From: an uncultured Candidatus Pelagibacter sp.
GTDB taxonomy: Bacteria > Pseudomonadota > Alphaproteobacteria > Pelagibacterales > Pelagibacteraceae
Reading direction: 5' to 3'
Length of the DNA: 64,000 nt
Assembly (NCBI GenBank): GCA_905616455.1
Contig: CAJQSW010000005.1
Span: 21,308-85,307, forward strand
In this document: in pieces, positions 48,898-57,317 of the stretch
Layout of the letters: each line of letters begins with the position of its first letter
Position numbering within the stretch: the stretch's first letter is position 1
The notes under the pieces: generated by a model
Told to the model about the DNA's origin: nothing
The model's input: the letters and a program-made list of their open reading frames with translations, nothing else
The model's database searches: none
Made by a program: the position numbers and the translations under genes

Positions 48898-50466
48898 TTA
48901 AAATACTAATAGACCAAAGATTACAAGCAATAATAAACCAACAATAGACCGGTTTCTAAACGCAATCATTTCAGATTTCTTTTCATTTAGCGCTGTGAAG
49001 GAGCTTGAATTATGAGGTATTTGCCCACTCGCTAAAAATGTAAGCGCTTGATTAGCTTTATCCATAATCTCTGGAAAATCAGGCAATCTTTTAATTACTT
49101 CAGTAGTACTTTTTAAACCTTCACTTAAAGTATTAATTGGGTCTTTAGTTTCTCTTAACCAACTTTCCAAAACAGGTTTTGAGGTTTCCCATATATTAGT
49201 ATTAGGATTAAGCTTCCTTGCAACCCCCTCAACAACAACCATAGTTTTTTGTAACATCAATAATTGAGGTTGAGTTTGCATATTAAATTTTTCAGTAACA
49301 TCAAAAAGTTGTTTTAATAATTTTCCACCAGAAATGTCTTTAACAGACTGACCAAAAATTGGCTCACCAATTGAGCGCAATGCTTGAGCAAGATCATCAA
49401 CTGGTACATCTTTTGGCACAAGGCCAGCAACCAAATGTACCTCAGCAACTTTTTTATAATCTCTCTGAATAAAACCAAATAAAATCTCAGCTAAAAATCT
49501 TTTACTGAGGTTGTCCAATCTGCCCATAATGCCAAAGTCTATTGGTACGATTTGTCCATTATTATCAATAAATATATTTCCTTGATGCATATCTGCATGA
49601 AAAAATCCATCCCTAACAGCATGTCTTAGAAAATGCTGAATAACATCAGAGGCAATTCTTTTAGTATCAATATTTCTTTTTTGTAAATCCTCAGTTTCCC
49701 GAATAGAAACGCCATCTACCCAATCAAGTGTCATTACATTTTCACTTGTAAAATTCCAATAGATAGCAGGCACTCTAAAACCTGCATCATTCTTTGTATT
49801 TTCAGCGTATTCATTTGCAGCAGCAGCTTCGAACCTTAAGTCCATTTCTAGATTGGTTATTTCTTTGAGCAAAAAAACAACTTCAATTAATTTTAATCTT
49901 TTTGTTTTTTTAACAAATGATTCAATAAAAAAAGCAAAAAGCATCAATGCATCAATTTCTTCATTAAATGTTTTTTTAATATCAGGTCTTAATATTTTAA
50001 TAGCTACATCTTTTATTGTACCATTGTCATTTATTTTAGCTTTATGGACTTGCGCTATTGAAGCAGCAGCTACTGGCTCGCTTAAATCTATTATTGTATT
50101 GAAAGTTTCTTCTCCTAAATCTTTTTTAATTATTGCCTTTGCTTCAGATAAGGAAAAAGCTGGAAGTCTATCTTGTAAACCCTCTAACTGTTTTGCTAAT
50201 TCGTCACCAATTATATCTGGTCTCGTAACTAGAAATTGTCCTAACTTAATGAATGTTGTTCCCATTGACTGTAACGAACTGGAAAGCCTTTCACCTTGAG
50301 TGACATCTAGGTTGATTTTTTTAGGATTAGAAAATGAAAATGAAAGTATTTGAAATAGAATTCTAATAGCTAAAGGGGGTTTTTTAAATTTAGAAACAAC
50401 ATTTAAGATGTCAGATTTAGCTAATTTTCTTCCTAATCTAAATAATGTTAATAGTTTTTTAATCAT
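48898..50466 (-). CDS. ubiB: Ubiquinone biosynthesis kinase-like protein UbiB
   Basis: Atypical ABC1/ADCK kinase family protein needed for ubiquinone synthesis. KxGQ motif: GTTFIKLGQFLVTRPDIIGDELAKQLEGLQD. The kinase core has AAASIAQVHKAKI and FFHADMHQGNIFIDNNGQIVPIDFGIMG. A C-terminal hydrophobic hairpin (VGLLLLVIFGLLVF) anchors it in the inner membrane. The ATG at 50466 forms TAATG with the ubiE stop and is preferred to an ATG four codons upstream. Works with UbiE and Coq7 in this window. Confidence 0.95.
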   Translation of the reverse strand: MIKKLLTLFRLGRKLAKSDILNVVSKFKKPPLAIRILFQILSFSFSNPKKINLDVTQGERLSSSLQSMGTTFIKLGQFLVTRPDIIGDELAKQLEGLQDRLPAFSLSEAKAIIKKDLGEETFNTIIDLSEPVAAASIAQVHKAKINDNGTIKDVAIKILRPDIKKTFNEEIDALMLFAFFIESFVKKTKRLKLIEVVFLLKEITNLEMDLRFEAAAANEYAENTKNDAGFRVPAIYWNFTSENVMTLDWVDGVSIRETEDLQKRNIDTKRIASDVIQHFLRHAVRDGFFHADMHQGNIFIDNNGQIVPIDFGIMGRLDNLSKRFLAEILFGFIQRDYKKVAEVHLVAGLVPKDVPVDDLAQALRSIGEPIFGQSVKDISGGKLLKQLFDVTEKFNMQTQPQLLMLQKTMVVVEGVARKLNPNTNIWETSKPVLESWLRETKDPINTLSEGLKSTTEVIKRLPDFPEIMDKANQALTFLASGQIPHNSSSFTALNEKKSEMIAFRNRSIVGLLLLVIFGLLVF

Positions 50467-51170
50467 TATATCTTCCAACCAGAATGAATGGCCACAATTC
50501 CTCCAGATAAATTTCTATAACTACAGTTTTCAAATTTATTTATTTTCATTAGATCAACCAACTCTTCTTGATTAATAAACTCTTCAATACTTTTAACCAA
50601 ATATTCATAAGGCTCTCTTTGACCCGCAACTGCTTTTCCAATTAAGGGGATAAGCTTTGAATAATTTTTATAGATAAAATCTAAATTTGAGTTTTGAATT
50701 TTAGAAAATTCCAAGCATAAGTAGCGACCACCTGGTTTTAAAACACGATAAGCCTCTGATAGAGCTTTATTAAGATCCTTAGTGTTACGTAAACCAAAAC
50801 TAATTGTATAATAGTCACAAGAATTATCTTTAATGGGTAATTTTTCTGCTGGGGCAATCACCCAGTTAATATTTTTATAAGTGGTTAACTTAGTTTTGCC
50901 CTTGCTGACCATTCCTTTATTAGGGTCTATACAAAAAATTTTACCATCTTTATTGGTTAAATCTAAAAAAAGTTTACCAAGATCACCAGTGCCACAGGCA
51001 ACATCAATTAAAATTTTATCCTTCGATGGGTTCATCCAGCTCATTAGATCTCTTTTCCAAATCCTATGAACACCTAGAGACATGAAGTCGTTCATTAAAT
51101 CATACTTATCATAGACATTATCAAAGACACCTTGAACAAGTCCTTTTTTATTTTGGAGATATTGTTGCAT
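50466..51170 (-). CDS. ubiE: Ubiquinone/menaquinone methyltransferase UbiE
   Basis: SAM-dependent C-methyltransferase of ubiquinone synthesis. Signatures are VFDNVYDKYDLMNDFMSLGVHRIWKRDLM, the SAM loop LIDVACGTGDLGKLF, YTISFGLRNTKDLNKALSEAYRVLKPGGRYLCLEF and YEYLVKSIEEF. It has 234 residues. It is the first gene of a reverse block (ubiE-ubiB-coaBC-dut-thiF-SH3) and is divergent from mutM across 35 bases. Confidence 0.97.
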   Translation of the reverse strand: MQQYLQNKKGLVQGVFDNVYDKYDLMNDFMSLGVHRIWKRDLMSWMNPSKDKILIDVACGTGDLGKLFLDLTNKDGKIFCIDPNKGMVSKGKTKLTTYKNINWVIAPAEKLPIKDNSCDYYTISFGLRNTKDLNKALSEAYRVLKPGGRYLCLEFSKIQNSNLDFIYKNYSKLIPLIGKAVAGQREPYEYLVKSIEEFINQEELVDLMKINKFENCSYRNLSGGIVAIHSGWKI

Positions 51171-51205
51171 GTTAAATTTATAATTTATTGATAATATAAC
51201 GTTAA

Positions 51206-52069
51206 ATGCCAGAATTACCAGAAGTAGAAATAGTCAAACAATCGCTAGCTAAAAAAATAGAACAAAAAAAAATCAAGAAAGTAATAATTAAAAACAGAAA
51301 TTTAAGGTTTAAGATTCCTCCAAAATTCGAAGAATTATTACAAAACAAAATTATTAAAAAAGTTACCAGGTTTTCTAAATACTTAATTTTAAATTTTTCT
51401 GATGGTTCATTTTGTTTAATTCATTTAGGAATGTCAGGAACTATTCATTTAATTGAAAAAAATAATTTAAATAAATTTACTAACACAAGTTTTTATAATT
51501 CCTCAAGTCTTCCAAAAAAACATAACCATGTTGAGATAAATTTTAAAGATTTAAAAATTATTTATAATGATCCTAGAAGATTTGGTTTTTTTAAATTCAT
51601 AGAGAATAAAGAGGCACTTATAGAAAGATTCAATCATTTAGGCCCAGAACCATTTCTTAAAAACTTTGATTTAAGGTATCTTATGAAATATTTCTTGAAT
51701 AAAAAAAAAGATATAAAAAGTTTTCTAATAGATCAAAAATTCGTATCTGGAATTGGTAATATTTACGCAAGTGAAATTTTATTTTTCTGTAAAATAAATC
51801 CCAGAACATCAGCAATGAAATTGTCCAAACAGGATTGCAAAAATATTATTTTATTTTCTAAGAAAGTACTTAACAAAGCTATAAAAAAGGGGGGATCAAG
51901 TATCCGTGACTTTAAAGACACATTTGGAAAAAGTGGTAACTTTCAAAAAGAATTTAAAGCTTATCAAAGAGAAAATCTAAATTGTGTAAGAAGTAAATGC
52001 ACTGGTAAAATAAAGAAAATATTCATATCCAATAGATCCACTTTTTTTTGTAATACCTGCCAAAAATGA
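51206..52069 (+). CDS. mutM: Formamidopyrimidine-DNA glycosylase
   Basis: Removes 8-oxoguanine and other oxidised purines. The N-terminal catalytic MPELPEVE (Pro2/Glu3) is intact. LIHLGMSG, YNDPRRFGFF and NIYASEILFFCKINPRTSA match the family. The C-terminal zinc finger has C-x4-C then C-x2-C (CVRSKC ... CNTC), the spacing usual in alphaproteobacteria, with NRSTFF before the last pair. It has 287 residues. It partners functionally with Nth, also in this window. Confidence 0.97.
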   Translation: MPELPEVEIVKQSLAKKIEQKKIKKVIIKNRNLRFKIPPKFEELLQNKIIKKVTRFSKYLILNFSDGSFCLIHLGMSGTIHLIEKNNLNKFTNTSFYNSSSLPKKHNHVEINFKDLKIIYNDPRRFGFFKFIENKEALIERFNHLGPEPFLKNFDLRYLMKYFLNKKKDIKSFLIDQKFVSGIGNIYASEILFFCKINPRTSAMKLSKQDCKNIILFSKKVLNKAIKKGGSSIRDFKDTFGKSGNFQKEFKAYQRENLNCVRSKCTGKIKKIFISNRSTFFCNTCQK

Positions 52070-52119
52070 GCAATTATTCTATTGACCAGTATAAATTCTC
52101 GAGCTATACCACTGCGCTT

Positions 52120-52380
52120 ATGGCAAACACAAAATCCGCAATTAAAAGAATTAGAAAAATTGCTACGCAAACACTAGTTAATAAGGCCCGTAAAAGCAAA
52201 TACAGGAATGCTATAAAAAAAATGAACCTTCTTCTTGAAGAAAAGAAAAAAGATGAAGCTTTAAAATTCTTGCCAAAGTTGAACTCTGAATTAATGAAAG
52301 TTGCAAAGACTGGAATTATTAAGAAAGCTAATGCCTCACGAAATGTTTCGAGAATAACAAAAAAGATTTCAGCCCTATAA
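52120..52380 (+). CDS. rpsT: Small ribosomal subunit protein bS20
   Basis: 16S rRNA-binding protein. MANTKSAIKRIRKIATQTLVNKARKSKYRNAIKKM is a clear S20 N-terminus, and GIIKKANASRNVSRITKKI is the conserved C-terminus. The ATG at 52120 gives 86 residues, the family size. An in-frame ATG at 52066 would add 18 unrelated residues. mutM-rpsT-dnaA is a common alphaproteobacterial order. Confidence 0.97.
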   Translation: MANTKSAIKRIRKIATQTLVNKARKSKYRNAIKKMNLLLEEKKKDEALKFLPKLNSELMKVAKTGIIKKANASRNVSRITKKISAL

Positions 52381-52465
52381 ACCACCTACAGTTGTTGAAT
52401 AATTTCAACCTAAAGTATTTATACCAGATAAGATTTATTTTTATTTAATCATACTACATCTAGAT

Positions 52466-52571
52466 TTAGTAAAATTTTACAATTTATAAATCACACACTC
52501 ACAGATTTTAAATTAGTAAAATTTATAATTTGTAAATCACACACTCATAGATTTTAAATTAGTAAAATTTA
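52466..52571. repeat. 46-47 bp tandem repeat upstream of dnaA
   Basis: Two full units (52466-52512 and 52513-52558) and the first part of a third (52559-52571) can be lined up. Each begins TTAGTAAAATTT and contains AAATCACACACTCA followed by AGATTTTAAA. The units differ at only a few positions. A related CTACAGATTTTA is seen again near 52674-52685. The repeat is seen directly; iteron-like or regulatory function is speculative. Confidence 0.85.
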
Positions 52572-52701
52572 TTTTTATTATATTTTGTTCAATTAAATTA
52601 CATTGTGACAAAATATTTTCTAAGATTAAAAACAGACCACCTTTAAAAAAAGTTCCCGTTAAAAATGATTCACCTACAGATTTTATTTATTTTTAAATTT
52701 G

Positions 52702-52727
52702 CAAACTTTTTTATTGTATAAAGTTTG
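52702..52727. repeat. Inverted repeat 35 bases before the dnaA start
   Basis: CAAACTTT (52702-52709) and AAAGTTTG (52720-52727) form a perfect 8-bp inverted repeat with a 10-base centre. It contains a -10-like TATAAA (52717-52722). It may be an operator over the dnaA promoter or an RNA hairpin in the leader. No T run suitable for termination follows. Confidence 0.5.
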
Positions 52728-52761
52728 TTTTGCTTCTAACTGACTTTATTCCTACAAATTT

Positions 52762-54174
52762 ATGTCTACCAACAATACAACACAGAATTTAAAAAGCACT
52801 TCGTCTGAAGCTCTAGATTGGACTGTTGTTCAAAAAGATATGAAGAGCAAGCTTGGCAGTGATATATATGAAAGTTGGCTTAGAAAAATAGACTTTGTTG
52901 AAGAGATGAGCAATTACATTTTACTTTCTGTTTCAACAAGATTTATAAGAGACTGGATTACCTCAAGATATTTAGATCAAATCTTACAAGTTGTAAAAGT
53001 ATATAAAAAAGACCTCACAAGAATTGAATTTAAAATTACTGAAAAAAACTCTGTCAGCGATGCTGAAAATAATACTTTATCAAATGAAAGTAACGAAAAT
53101 GTATCATTTATTAAAGATACATATTTACAATACAATAGAATTGATCCTAATAAAAGATTTGATAATTTTATAACAGGGACAAGTAATAAATTAGCATACG
53201 AAGCATCACAAAAAGTTTCAGAAAATATATCTCACTATAATCCACTTTATATTTATGGTGGTGTAGGAATGGGTAAAACTCATTTATTAAATTCTATCGG
53301 TCTATCATTAAAAGATAAAAATAAAGTGATGTTTATCTCTGCCGAAAGATTTATGTATCAATTTGTTAAGTCCATTAAATCTAACGATATGGTAAAATTT
53401 AAAGAATATTTTAGAAATACAGACATTTTGTTAATTGATGATATTCAGTTCATGAATGGTAAGGAGGCAATGCAGGAAGAGTTTTTTCACACATTCAATG
53501 CATTACTCGATAAAGGTTCACAAGTAATAATCTCTGCAGACAGAGCCCCAAATAAGTTATCTAGAATTCAAGATAGAATTAAATCAAGGTTTGCAGGTGG
53601 GTTAGTAGTTGATATTCAAAAACCAGATTATGAACTTAGAAGTAAAATTGTTAAACAAAAAACAGAAGAGCTTAATATTTTTTATTCCAATCAAGTAAAT
53701 ATTTCTAATGAAATACAAAAATTTATTAGTACTGAAATCACAACAAGTATTAGAGAATTGGTTGGTGCGATTAACAGAGTTGTCTCTTTTTCAAGAATAT
53801 ATAATAAGGTTCCTAATTTATCTGAAGTAAAAGTTGTTTTAAAAGACTTGCTAAATATAGGTGAAAATAAAGTAACTATTGATTTAATTCAATCTACGGT
53901 TTGCAAATTCTTTAAGATAAGTAAAAATGAGATGCTATCTTCAAGAAGATCAAGGTATCTTGTCAGACCAAGACAGACTGCCATTTATTTAACTAAGATA
54001 TTAACCTCTAAATCTTTACCTGAAATTGGTAGGGAGTTTTCTAATCGAGATCACACAACAATCATACATTCTGTTAAAACAATTGAAAAATTGAAGGAAA
54101 AAGATCCAGAAATGACTAACAATATTAATAACTTAAAAAATCAAATATTGTATACTAAAGAAAATGAAATTTAA
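52762..54174 (+). CDS. dnaA: Chromosomal replication initiator DnaA
   Basis: AAA+ initiator that opens oriC. Domain I (about 20-95) interacts with helicase. The AAA+ core has Walker A GGVGMGKTH (166-174), Walker B LLIDDIQF and the arginine-finger region. The domain IV helix-turn-helix contains SRRSRYLVRPRQTAIYL and the DNA-contact motif SNRDHTTIIHS. It has 470 residues. It overlaps dnaN by 11 bases, so both are on one transcript. The unusual repeats upstream are candidates for autoregulation or an origin. Confidence 0.98.
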   Translation: MSTNNTTQNLKSTSSEALDWTVVQKDMKSKLGSDIYESWLRKIDFVEEMSNYILLSVSTRFIRDWITSRYLDQILQVVKVYKKDLTRIEFKITEKNSVSDAENNTLSNESNENVSFIKDTYLQYNRIDPNKRFDNFITGTSNKLAYEASQKVSENISHYNPLYIYGGVGMGKTHLLNSIGLSLKDKNKVMFISAERFMYQFVKSIKSNDMVKFKEYFRNTDILLIDDIQFMNGKEAMQEEFFHTFNALLDKGSQVIISADRAPNKLSRIQDRIKSRFAGGLVVDIQKPDYELRSKIVKQKTEELNIFYSNQVNISNEIQKFISTEITTSIRELVGAINRVVSFSRIYNKVPNLSEVKVVLKDLLNIGENKVTIDLIQSTVCKFFKISKNEMLSSRRSRYLVRPRQTAIYLTKILTSKSLPEIGREFSNRDHTTIIHSVKTIEKLKEKDPEMTNNINNLKNQILYTKENEI

Positions 54175-55276
54175 CGTTAACCAACAAGATTTACAACAGG
54201 CACTGAATTATTGTCAGGGTGTAATAGAAAAAAGAAGCACACTTCAAATTTTATCAAATGTTTTATTAAATGTTAGTAATTCAAATTTAACAATTACTGC
54301 AACAGACTTAGATTTAATATTTATTCATCAAATTAATAATGTAGAGGTTGTTGAAGAAGGAAGCACAACTACCACATCATCGACTATGTATGATATTATA
54401 AGAAAGTTTTCTTCAGGAAAAAAAATTAATCTATCTTTAACAGATGGTAGTAAGCTTCACGTTGAATCAGAGAAGTCTGTTTTCAATTTGAATTGTATTA
54501 GTGCATCAGAGTTTCCATTAACAGATGAAAATTTTAATCAAAATGAGTTCTCTATAAAATCTAAACAATTATTAAAATTATTAAATAAATGTAAATTCTC
54601 AGTTTCCAATGATGAAACAAGACACTACCTAAGTGGAATTTTTTTTCATCAAACTGAAATTGAAGATAAAAATTTTTTAACAGCAGCAGCAACAGATAGT
54701 CATAGAATGTCTATATCTAAAATAAGATTAGATCAGAAGGTAGACTTTGAGCCAATTATATTGCCCAAAAAAACAATATTTCAATTGTGCTCTTTATTAG
54801 AAAGTTATGATGGTGATGTAAAAATTTCAAATGTGAAGTCTAAAATTAAATTTGAATTAAATAATAGCATTTTAATTTCTAAATTAATCGATGGTAAATT
54901 TCCAAATTATATTCAGGTAATACCTAAAAATAACCAAAAGAAATTAGAAATAGACTTAAAGCTATTTCTTGACTCGGTTGATAGAGTTGCGTCAGTTTCA
55001 CTAGATAAGAAAGATGGAGTAAAATTTAATTTGTCAAAAGATGTCTTAAATTTATCAGTTAATAACACTAATAGTGGTGATGGAAAAGAAAGTCTAAGTG
55101 TAAAATTTGATCATGATTTAGAAATTAGTTTTAATTCAAGATACTTGATTGATGTTGCCACACAGTTAGATGGAGATAAAATTGAAATTTATTTTAATGA
55201 TACTGGTTCTCCAGCCCTAATTAAAGATCCAGGTGACTTTGATAGTATATTTGTTGTAATGCCAATGAAGGGCTAA
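54164..55276 (+). CDS. dnaN: DNA polymerase III beta subunit (sliding clamp)
   Basis: Ring-shaped processivity clamp. Three clamp subdomains over 370 residues can be traced: GVIEKRSTLQILSNVLLNV and ITATDLDL in the first, YLSGIFFHQ and AATDSHRMSISKI in the second, and the C-terminal FNSRYLIDVA with DPGDFDSIFVVMPMKG, close to the typical MP(M/V)R ending. It starts inside the end of dnaA (11 bases), and its stop interlocks with the convergent plsC stop (4 bases). Confidence 0.97.
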   Translation: MKFNVNQQDLQQALNYCQGVIEKRSTLQILSNVLLNVSNSNLTITATDLDLIFIHQINNVEVVEEGSTTTTSSTMYDIIRKFSSGKKINLSLTDGSKLHVESEKSVFNLNCISASEFPLTDENFNQNEFSIKSKQLLKLLNKCKFSVSNDETRHYLSGIFFHQTEIEDKNFLTAAATDSHRMSISKIRLDQKVDFEPIILPKKTIFQLCSLLESYDGDVKISNVKSKIKFELNNSILISKLIDGKFPNYIQVIPKNNQKKLEIDLKLFLDSVDRVASVSLDKKDGVKFNLSKDVLNLSVNNTNSGDGKESLSVKFDHDLEISFNSRYLIDVATQLDGDKIEIYFNDTGSPALIKDPGDFDSIFVVMPMKG

Positions 55277-55974
55277 TTTAGAATATCTAGCTCAGAGTAA
55301 ATAACATTCTCCAATTCCCTTAAGAAAATTTGTTTTTGTAATCCAGGTTCAATAGGTTTTAAAATTGAGATAGTTAAAATTTTATTAATTTTTTTTGAAC
55401 CAACTATAGGCCAGGTATTTCCAGAGTTAATTGCTATTGGTTGGCATGAAATTTGCAGCTTTTCATAGATTCTACTGGAACCTTTTTTAAAAGGTGATCT
55501 ATCCTCAGGTAGTAATCTTGTGCCTTGGGGAAAAATTATTAAAGGTCTATTTGATGAATTGATATGTTTTGATATATCGTCAAAAAAACCAAGGTTGTCT
55601 TTTGATATTTTGTTTCTTTTAATTGATATTGAACCAATTTTTCTAAGATACCATCCAAATATAGGTATCATTAACAACTCTCTTTTTAAAATAAAAACAG
55701 GAGAATTAAAGATAGTTTGTAAATAAAAAGTTTCAAACATTGATTGATGAGAAGCTGCTATAAAAAACTTTTTATTTTTAATCATATTTTCTTTGCCTTT
55801 AATTATTATTTTAGTGGATAAAAAGATCTTTAAACAAAAAGAGGTCCAATAACCCATAATTTTTCCACCAAAAAAAACTATCTTCTTAGGTAAAAAAATT
55901 GCTGGGAGAAATATTAAAGAAATAAAAACAATTCCAGTAAAAAAAAAAAGAGAAAATAAAAAATTTCTTATCAT
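55273..55974 (-). CDS. plsC: 1-acyl-sn-glycerol-3-phosphate acyltransferase
   Basis: Makes phosphatidic acid from lysophosphatidic acid. The acyltransferase motif I reads SHQSMFET (His76-x4-Glu81), where the family norm is HX4D; the substitution by Glu is worth noting. Motif III is IIFPQGTRL, with an N-terminal membrane helix (about 5-28). It has 233 residues. It is the last gene of argH-lptM-lysA-plsC, 12 bases after the lysA end. Confidence 0.9.
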   Translation of the reverse strand: MIRNFLFSLFFFTGIVFISLIFLPAIFLPKKIVFFGGKIMGYWTSFCLKIFLSTKIIIKGKENMIKNKKFFIAASHQSMFETFYLQTIFNSPVFILKRELLMIPIFGWYLRKIGSISIKRNKISKDNLGFFDDISKHINSSNRPLIIFPQGTRLLPEDRSPFKKGSSRIYEKLQISCQPIAINSGNTWPIVGSKKINKILTISILKPIEPGLQKQIFLRELENVIYSELDILN

Positions 55975-55986
55975 CTTTATAAAGAA

Positions 55987-57200
55987 CTAAATAAGGTCTT
56001 CTATTTTTTGCCTTTTTTTAATGACGTTAATTTTAGAGCCTTTAATTAATATTTCTGTTGGCTTTGGTCTAACATTATAGTTTGAGCTCAACGACATTCC
56101 ATACGCGCCAACATCACACATAACTACAAGGTCTTTTTCTTTTAGTTTTTGAAACTTTGTTAACGTTGTAAACTTATCAGTACTTTCACAAATTGGTCCA
56201 ACAAACTCATAAATTTTTTTCGATGTCTCATTTGTCTTTATTGCAGGTAAAGTTTTGTGTTTTGCACCATATAATGCTGGTCTCATAAGATCATTCATTG
56301 CAGCATCCAATATAATAAAGTCTTTTTTATTATTTTTTTTTATATAAACAACTTTCGAAACAAGCGAGCCTGTGTTCCCAATAATTGATCTACCTGGTTC
56401 AAATATGATTTTAGAATCGTGATGCTTTAATAATTTTTTTATAGCAATTTTATATTTTTGATAATTAAGTTTTTTATTATTTTTTGCATAAGATATGCCC
56501 ATACCACCACCAAGGTCAATAAATTCAAATCTATGATTACTTTTTTTGACAACCCTATCCACTACTTTAAGCATTTTTTCATATGGTCTATGATCTAGGA
56601 TTTGACTACCTATATGAACACTTAAACACTTAAGATTAATATTCTTTGATAATTTAGAATAATTTACAAGATCAAAGAATGTTTTTTCATCAACCCCAAA
56701 TTTATTTTCTTTTTTACCTGTTGAAATTTGTTTTAAAGTTTTTGCATCTGTATTTGGGTTTAATCTAATACCAATATTTACGATTTTTTTTTAGATTTAG
56801 CAATTCTTTCAATTTCATTAATTTCACTTTTAGACTCAGCATTTATTAATAAAATTTTTTTGTCAACTGCATAGCTTATCTCATACGATGTTTTCCCAAC
56901 TCCTGAAAAAACTATTTTTTTTGGGTCTACGCCAGCTTTAAGCGCCAACATCAATTCCCCCATTGAAACTACATCTGCACCTAATCCAAATTTTCTAATT
57001 TCTCTAATTAGATTCACGTTTGTATTAGACTTTATTGCAAAACATATTAGAGGAGAAAATGATTTAAAGCTTTTTTTGAAGTTACTTATATTTTTTTTTA
57101 ATTGTTGGTATGAATAGCAATAAATGGGTGTACCAAATTTTTTAGCAATATCCTGAACTTTAATTTTTTCGATAGAAAGATTTTTATTAATATATTTCAT
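55987..57200 (-). pseudogene. lysA: Diaminopimelate decarboxylase, split by a one-base frameshift
   Basis: Final step of lysine synthesis. The N-terminal part (57200 to 56778, 140 residues) has FGTPIYCYSYQQL and the PLP lysine in CFAIKSNTN (Lys57). It stops after AKSKKKS. Reading on from about 56779 in the next frame gives VNIGIRLNPNTDAKTL, ISTGKKENKFG and LSVHIGSQI, then FIDLGGGMGISY, IIFEPGRSIIGNTG and CDVGAYGMSLSSNYN to 55987. Together they give about 400 residues, a full-length LysA. The break is in a run of nine A (coding strand; 56784-56792); ten A would restore the frame. It may be an assembly error, a true pseudogene, or a gene rescued by slippage. Confidence 0.9.
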
Positions 57201-57316
57201 TAAATCTTAAATGTAAGGGCATTATTATTGGTAGCCTCGTAATTAAGGTCTTCTTTTTTTCCACAAGAGAATAGTAAAATACTGAATATTGTAATTAAAA
57301 TTAATTTTTTTATCAT
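57200..57316 (-). CDS. lptM: LptM-like small lipoprotein
   Basis: A 38-residue gene. The start is basic (MIKK), a hydrophobic stretch follows, and the lipobox LLFSCGKK puts the acylated Cys at residue 18. It fits the YifL/LptM family, which helps LptD mature in enterobacteria, and the position between argH and lysA is the classical one. It begins one base after the argH stop, and its TAA overlaps the lysA ATG (TAATG). LptE and the disulfide enzyme DsbB, acting in the same process, are also encoded in the window. Confidence 0.8.
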   Translation of the reverse strand: MIKKLILITIFSILLFSCGKKEDLNYEATNNNALTFKI

Positions 57317-57317
57317 T

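Larger units (their letters stand above)
52381..52761 (+). other. Noncoding region between rpsT and dnaA, candidate oriC/dnaA control region
   Basis: This 381-base, strongly AT-rich stretch has no plausible gene. It holds a weak 6-bp hairpin without a T run after rpsT (GTTGAA 52394-52399 with TTCAAC 52404-52409), a tandem repeat (52466-52571), the 9-mer CACCTACAG twice (52383-52391 and 52671-52679), and an 8-bp inverted repeat (52702-52727). I did not find a consensus DnaA box TTATCCACA on either strand. Origin function is only a possibility based on position and AT content. Confidence 0.6.

Noticed and set aside
52466..52571. Tandem repeat considered as a CRISPR array
   Set aside because: The units are directly adjacent with no variable spacers, and no cas genes are nearby.
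52665..52721. An 18-codon frame (MIHLQILF...) upstream of dnaA, considered as a leader peptide
   Set aside because: No ribosome site, no regulatory codons, and it falls in AT-rich repeats; likely chance.
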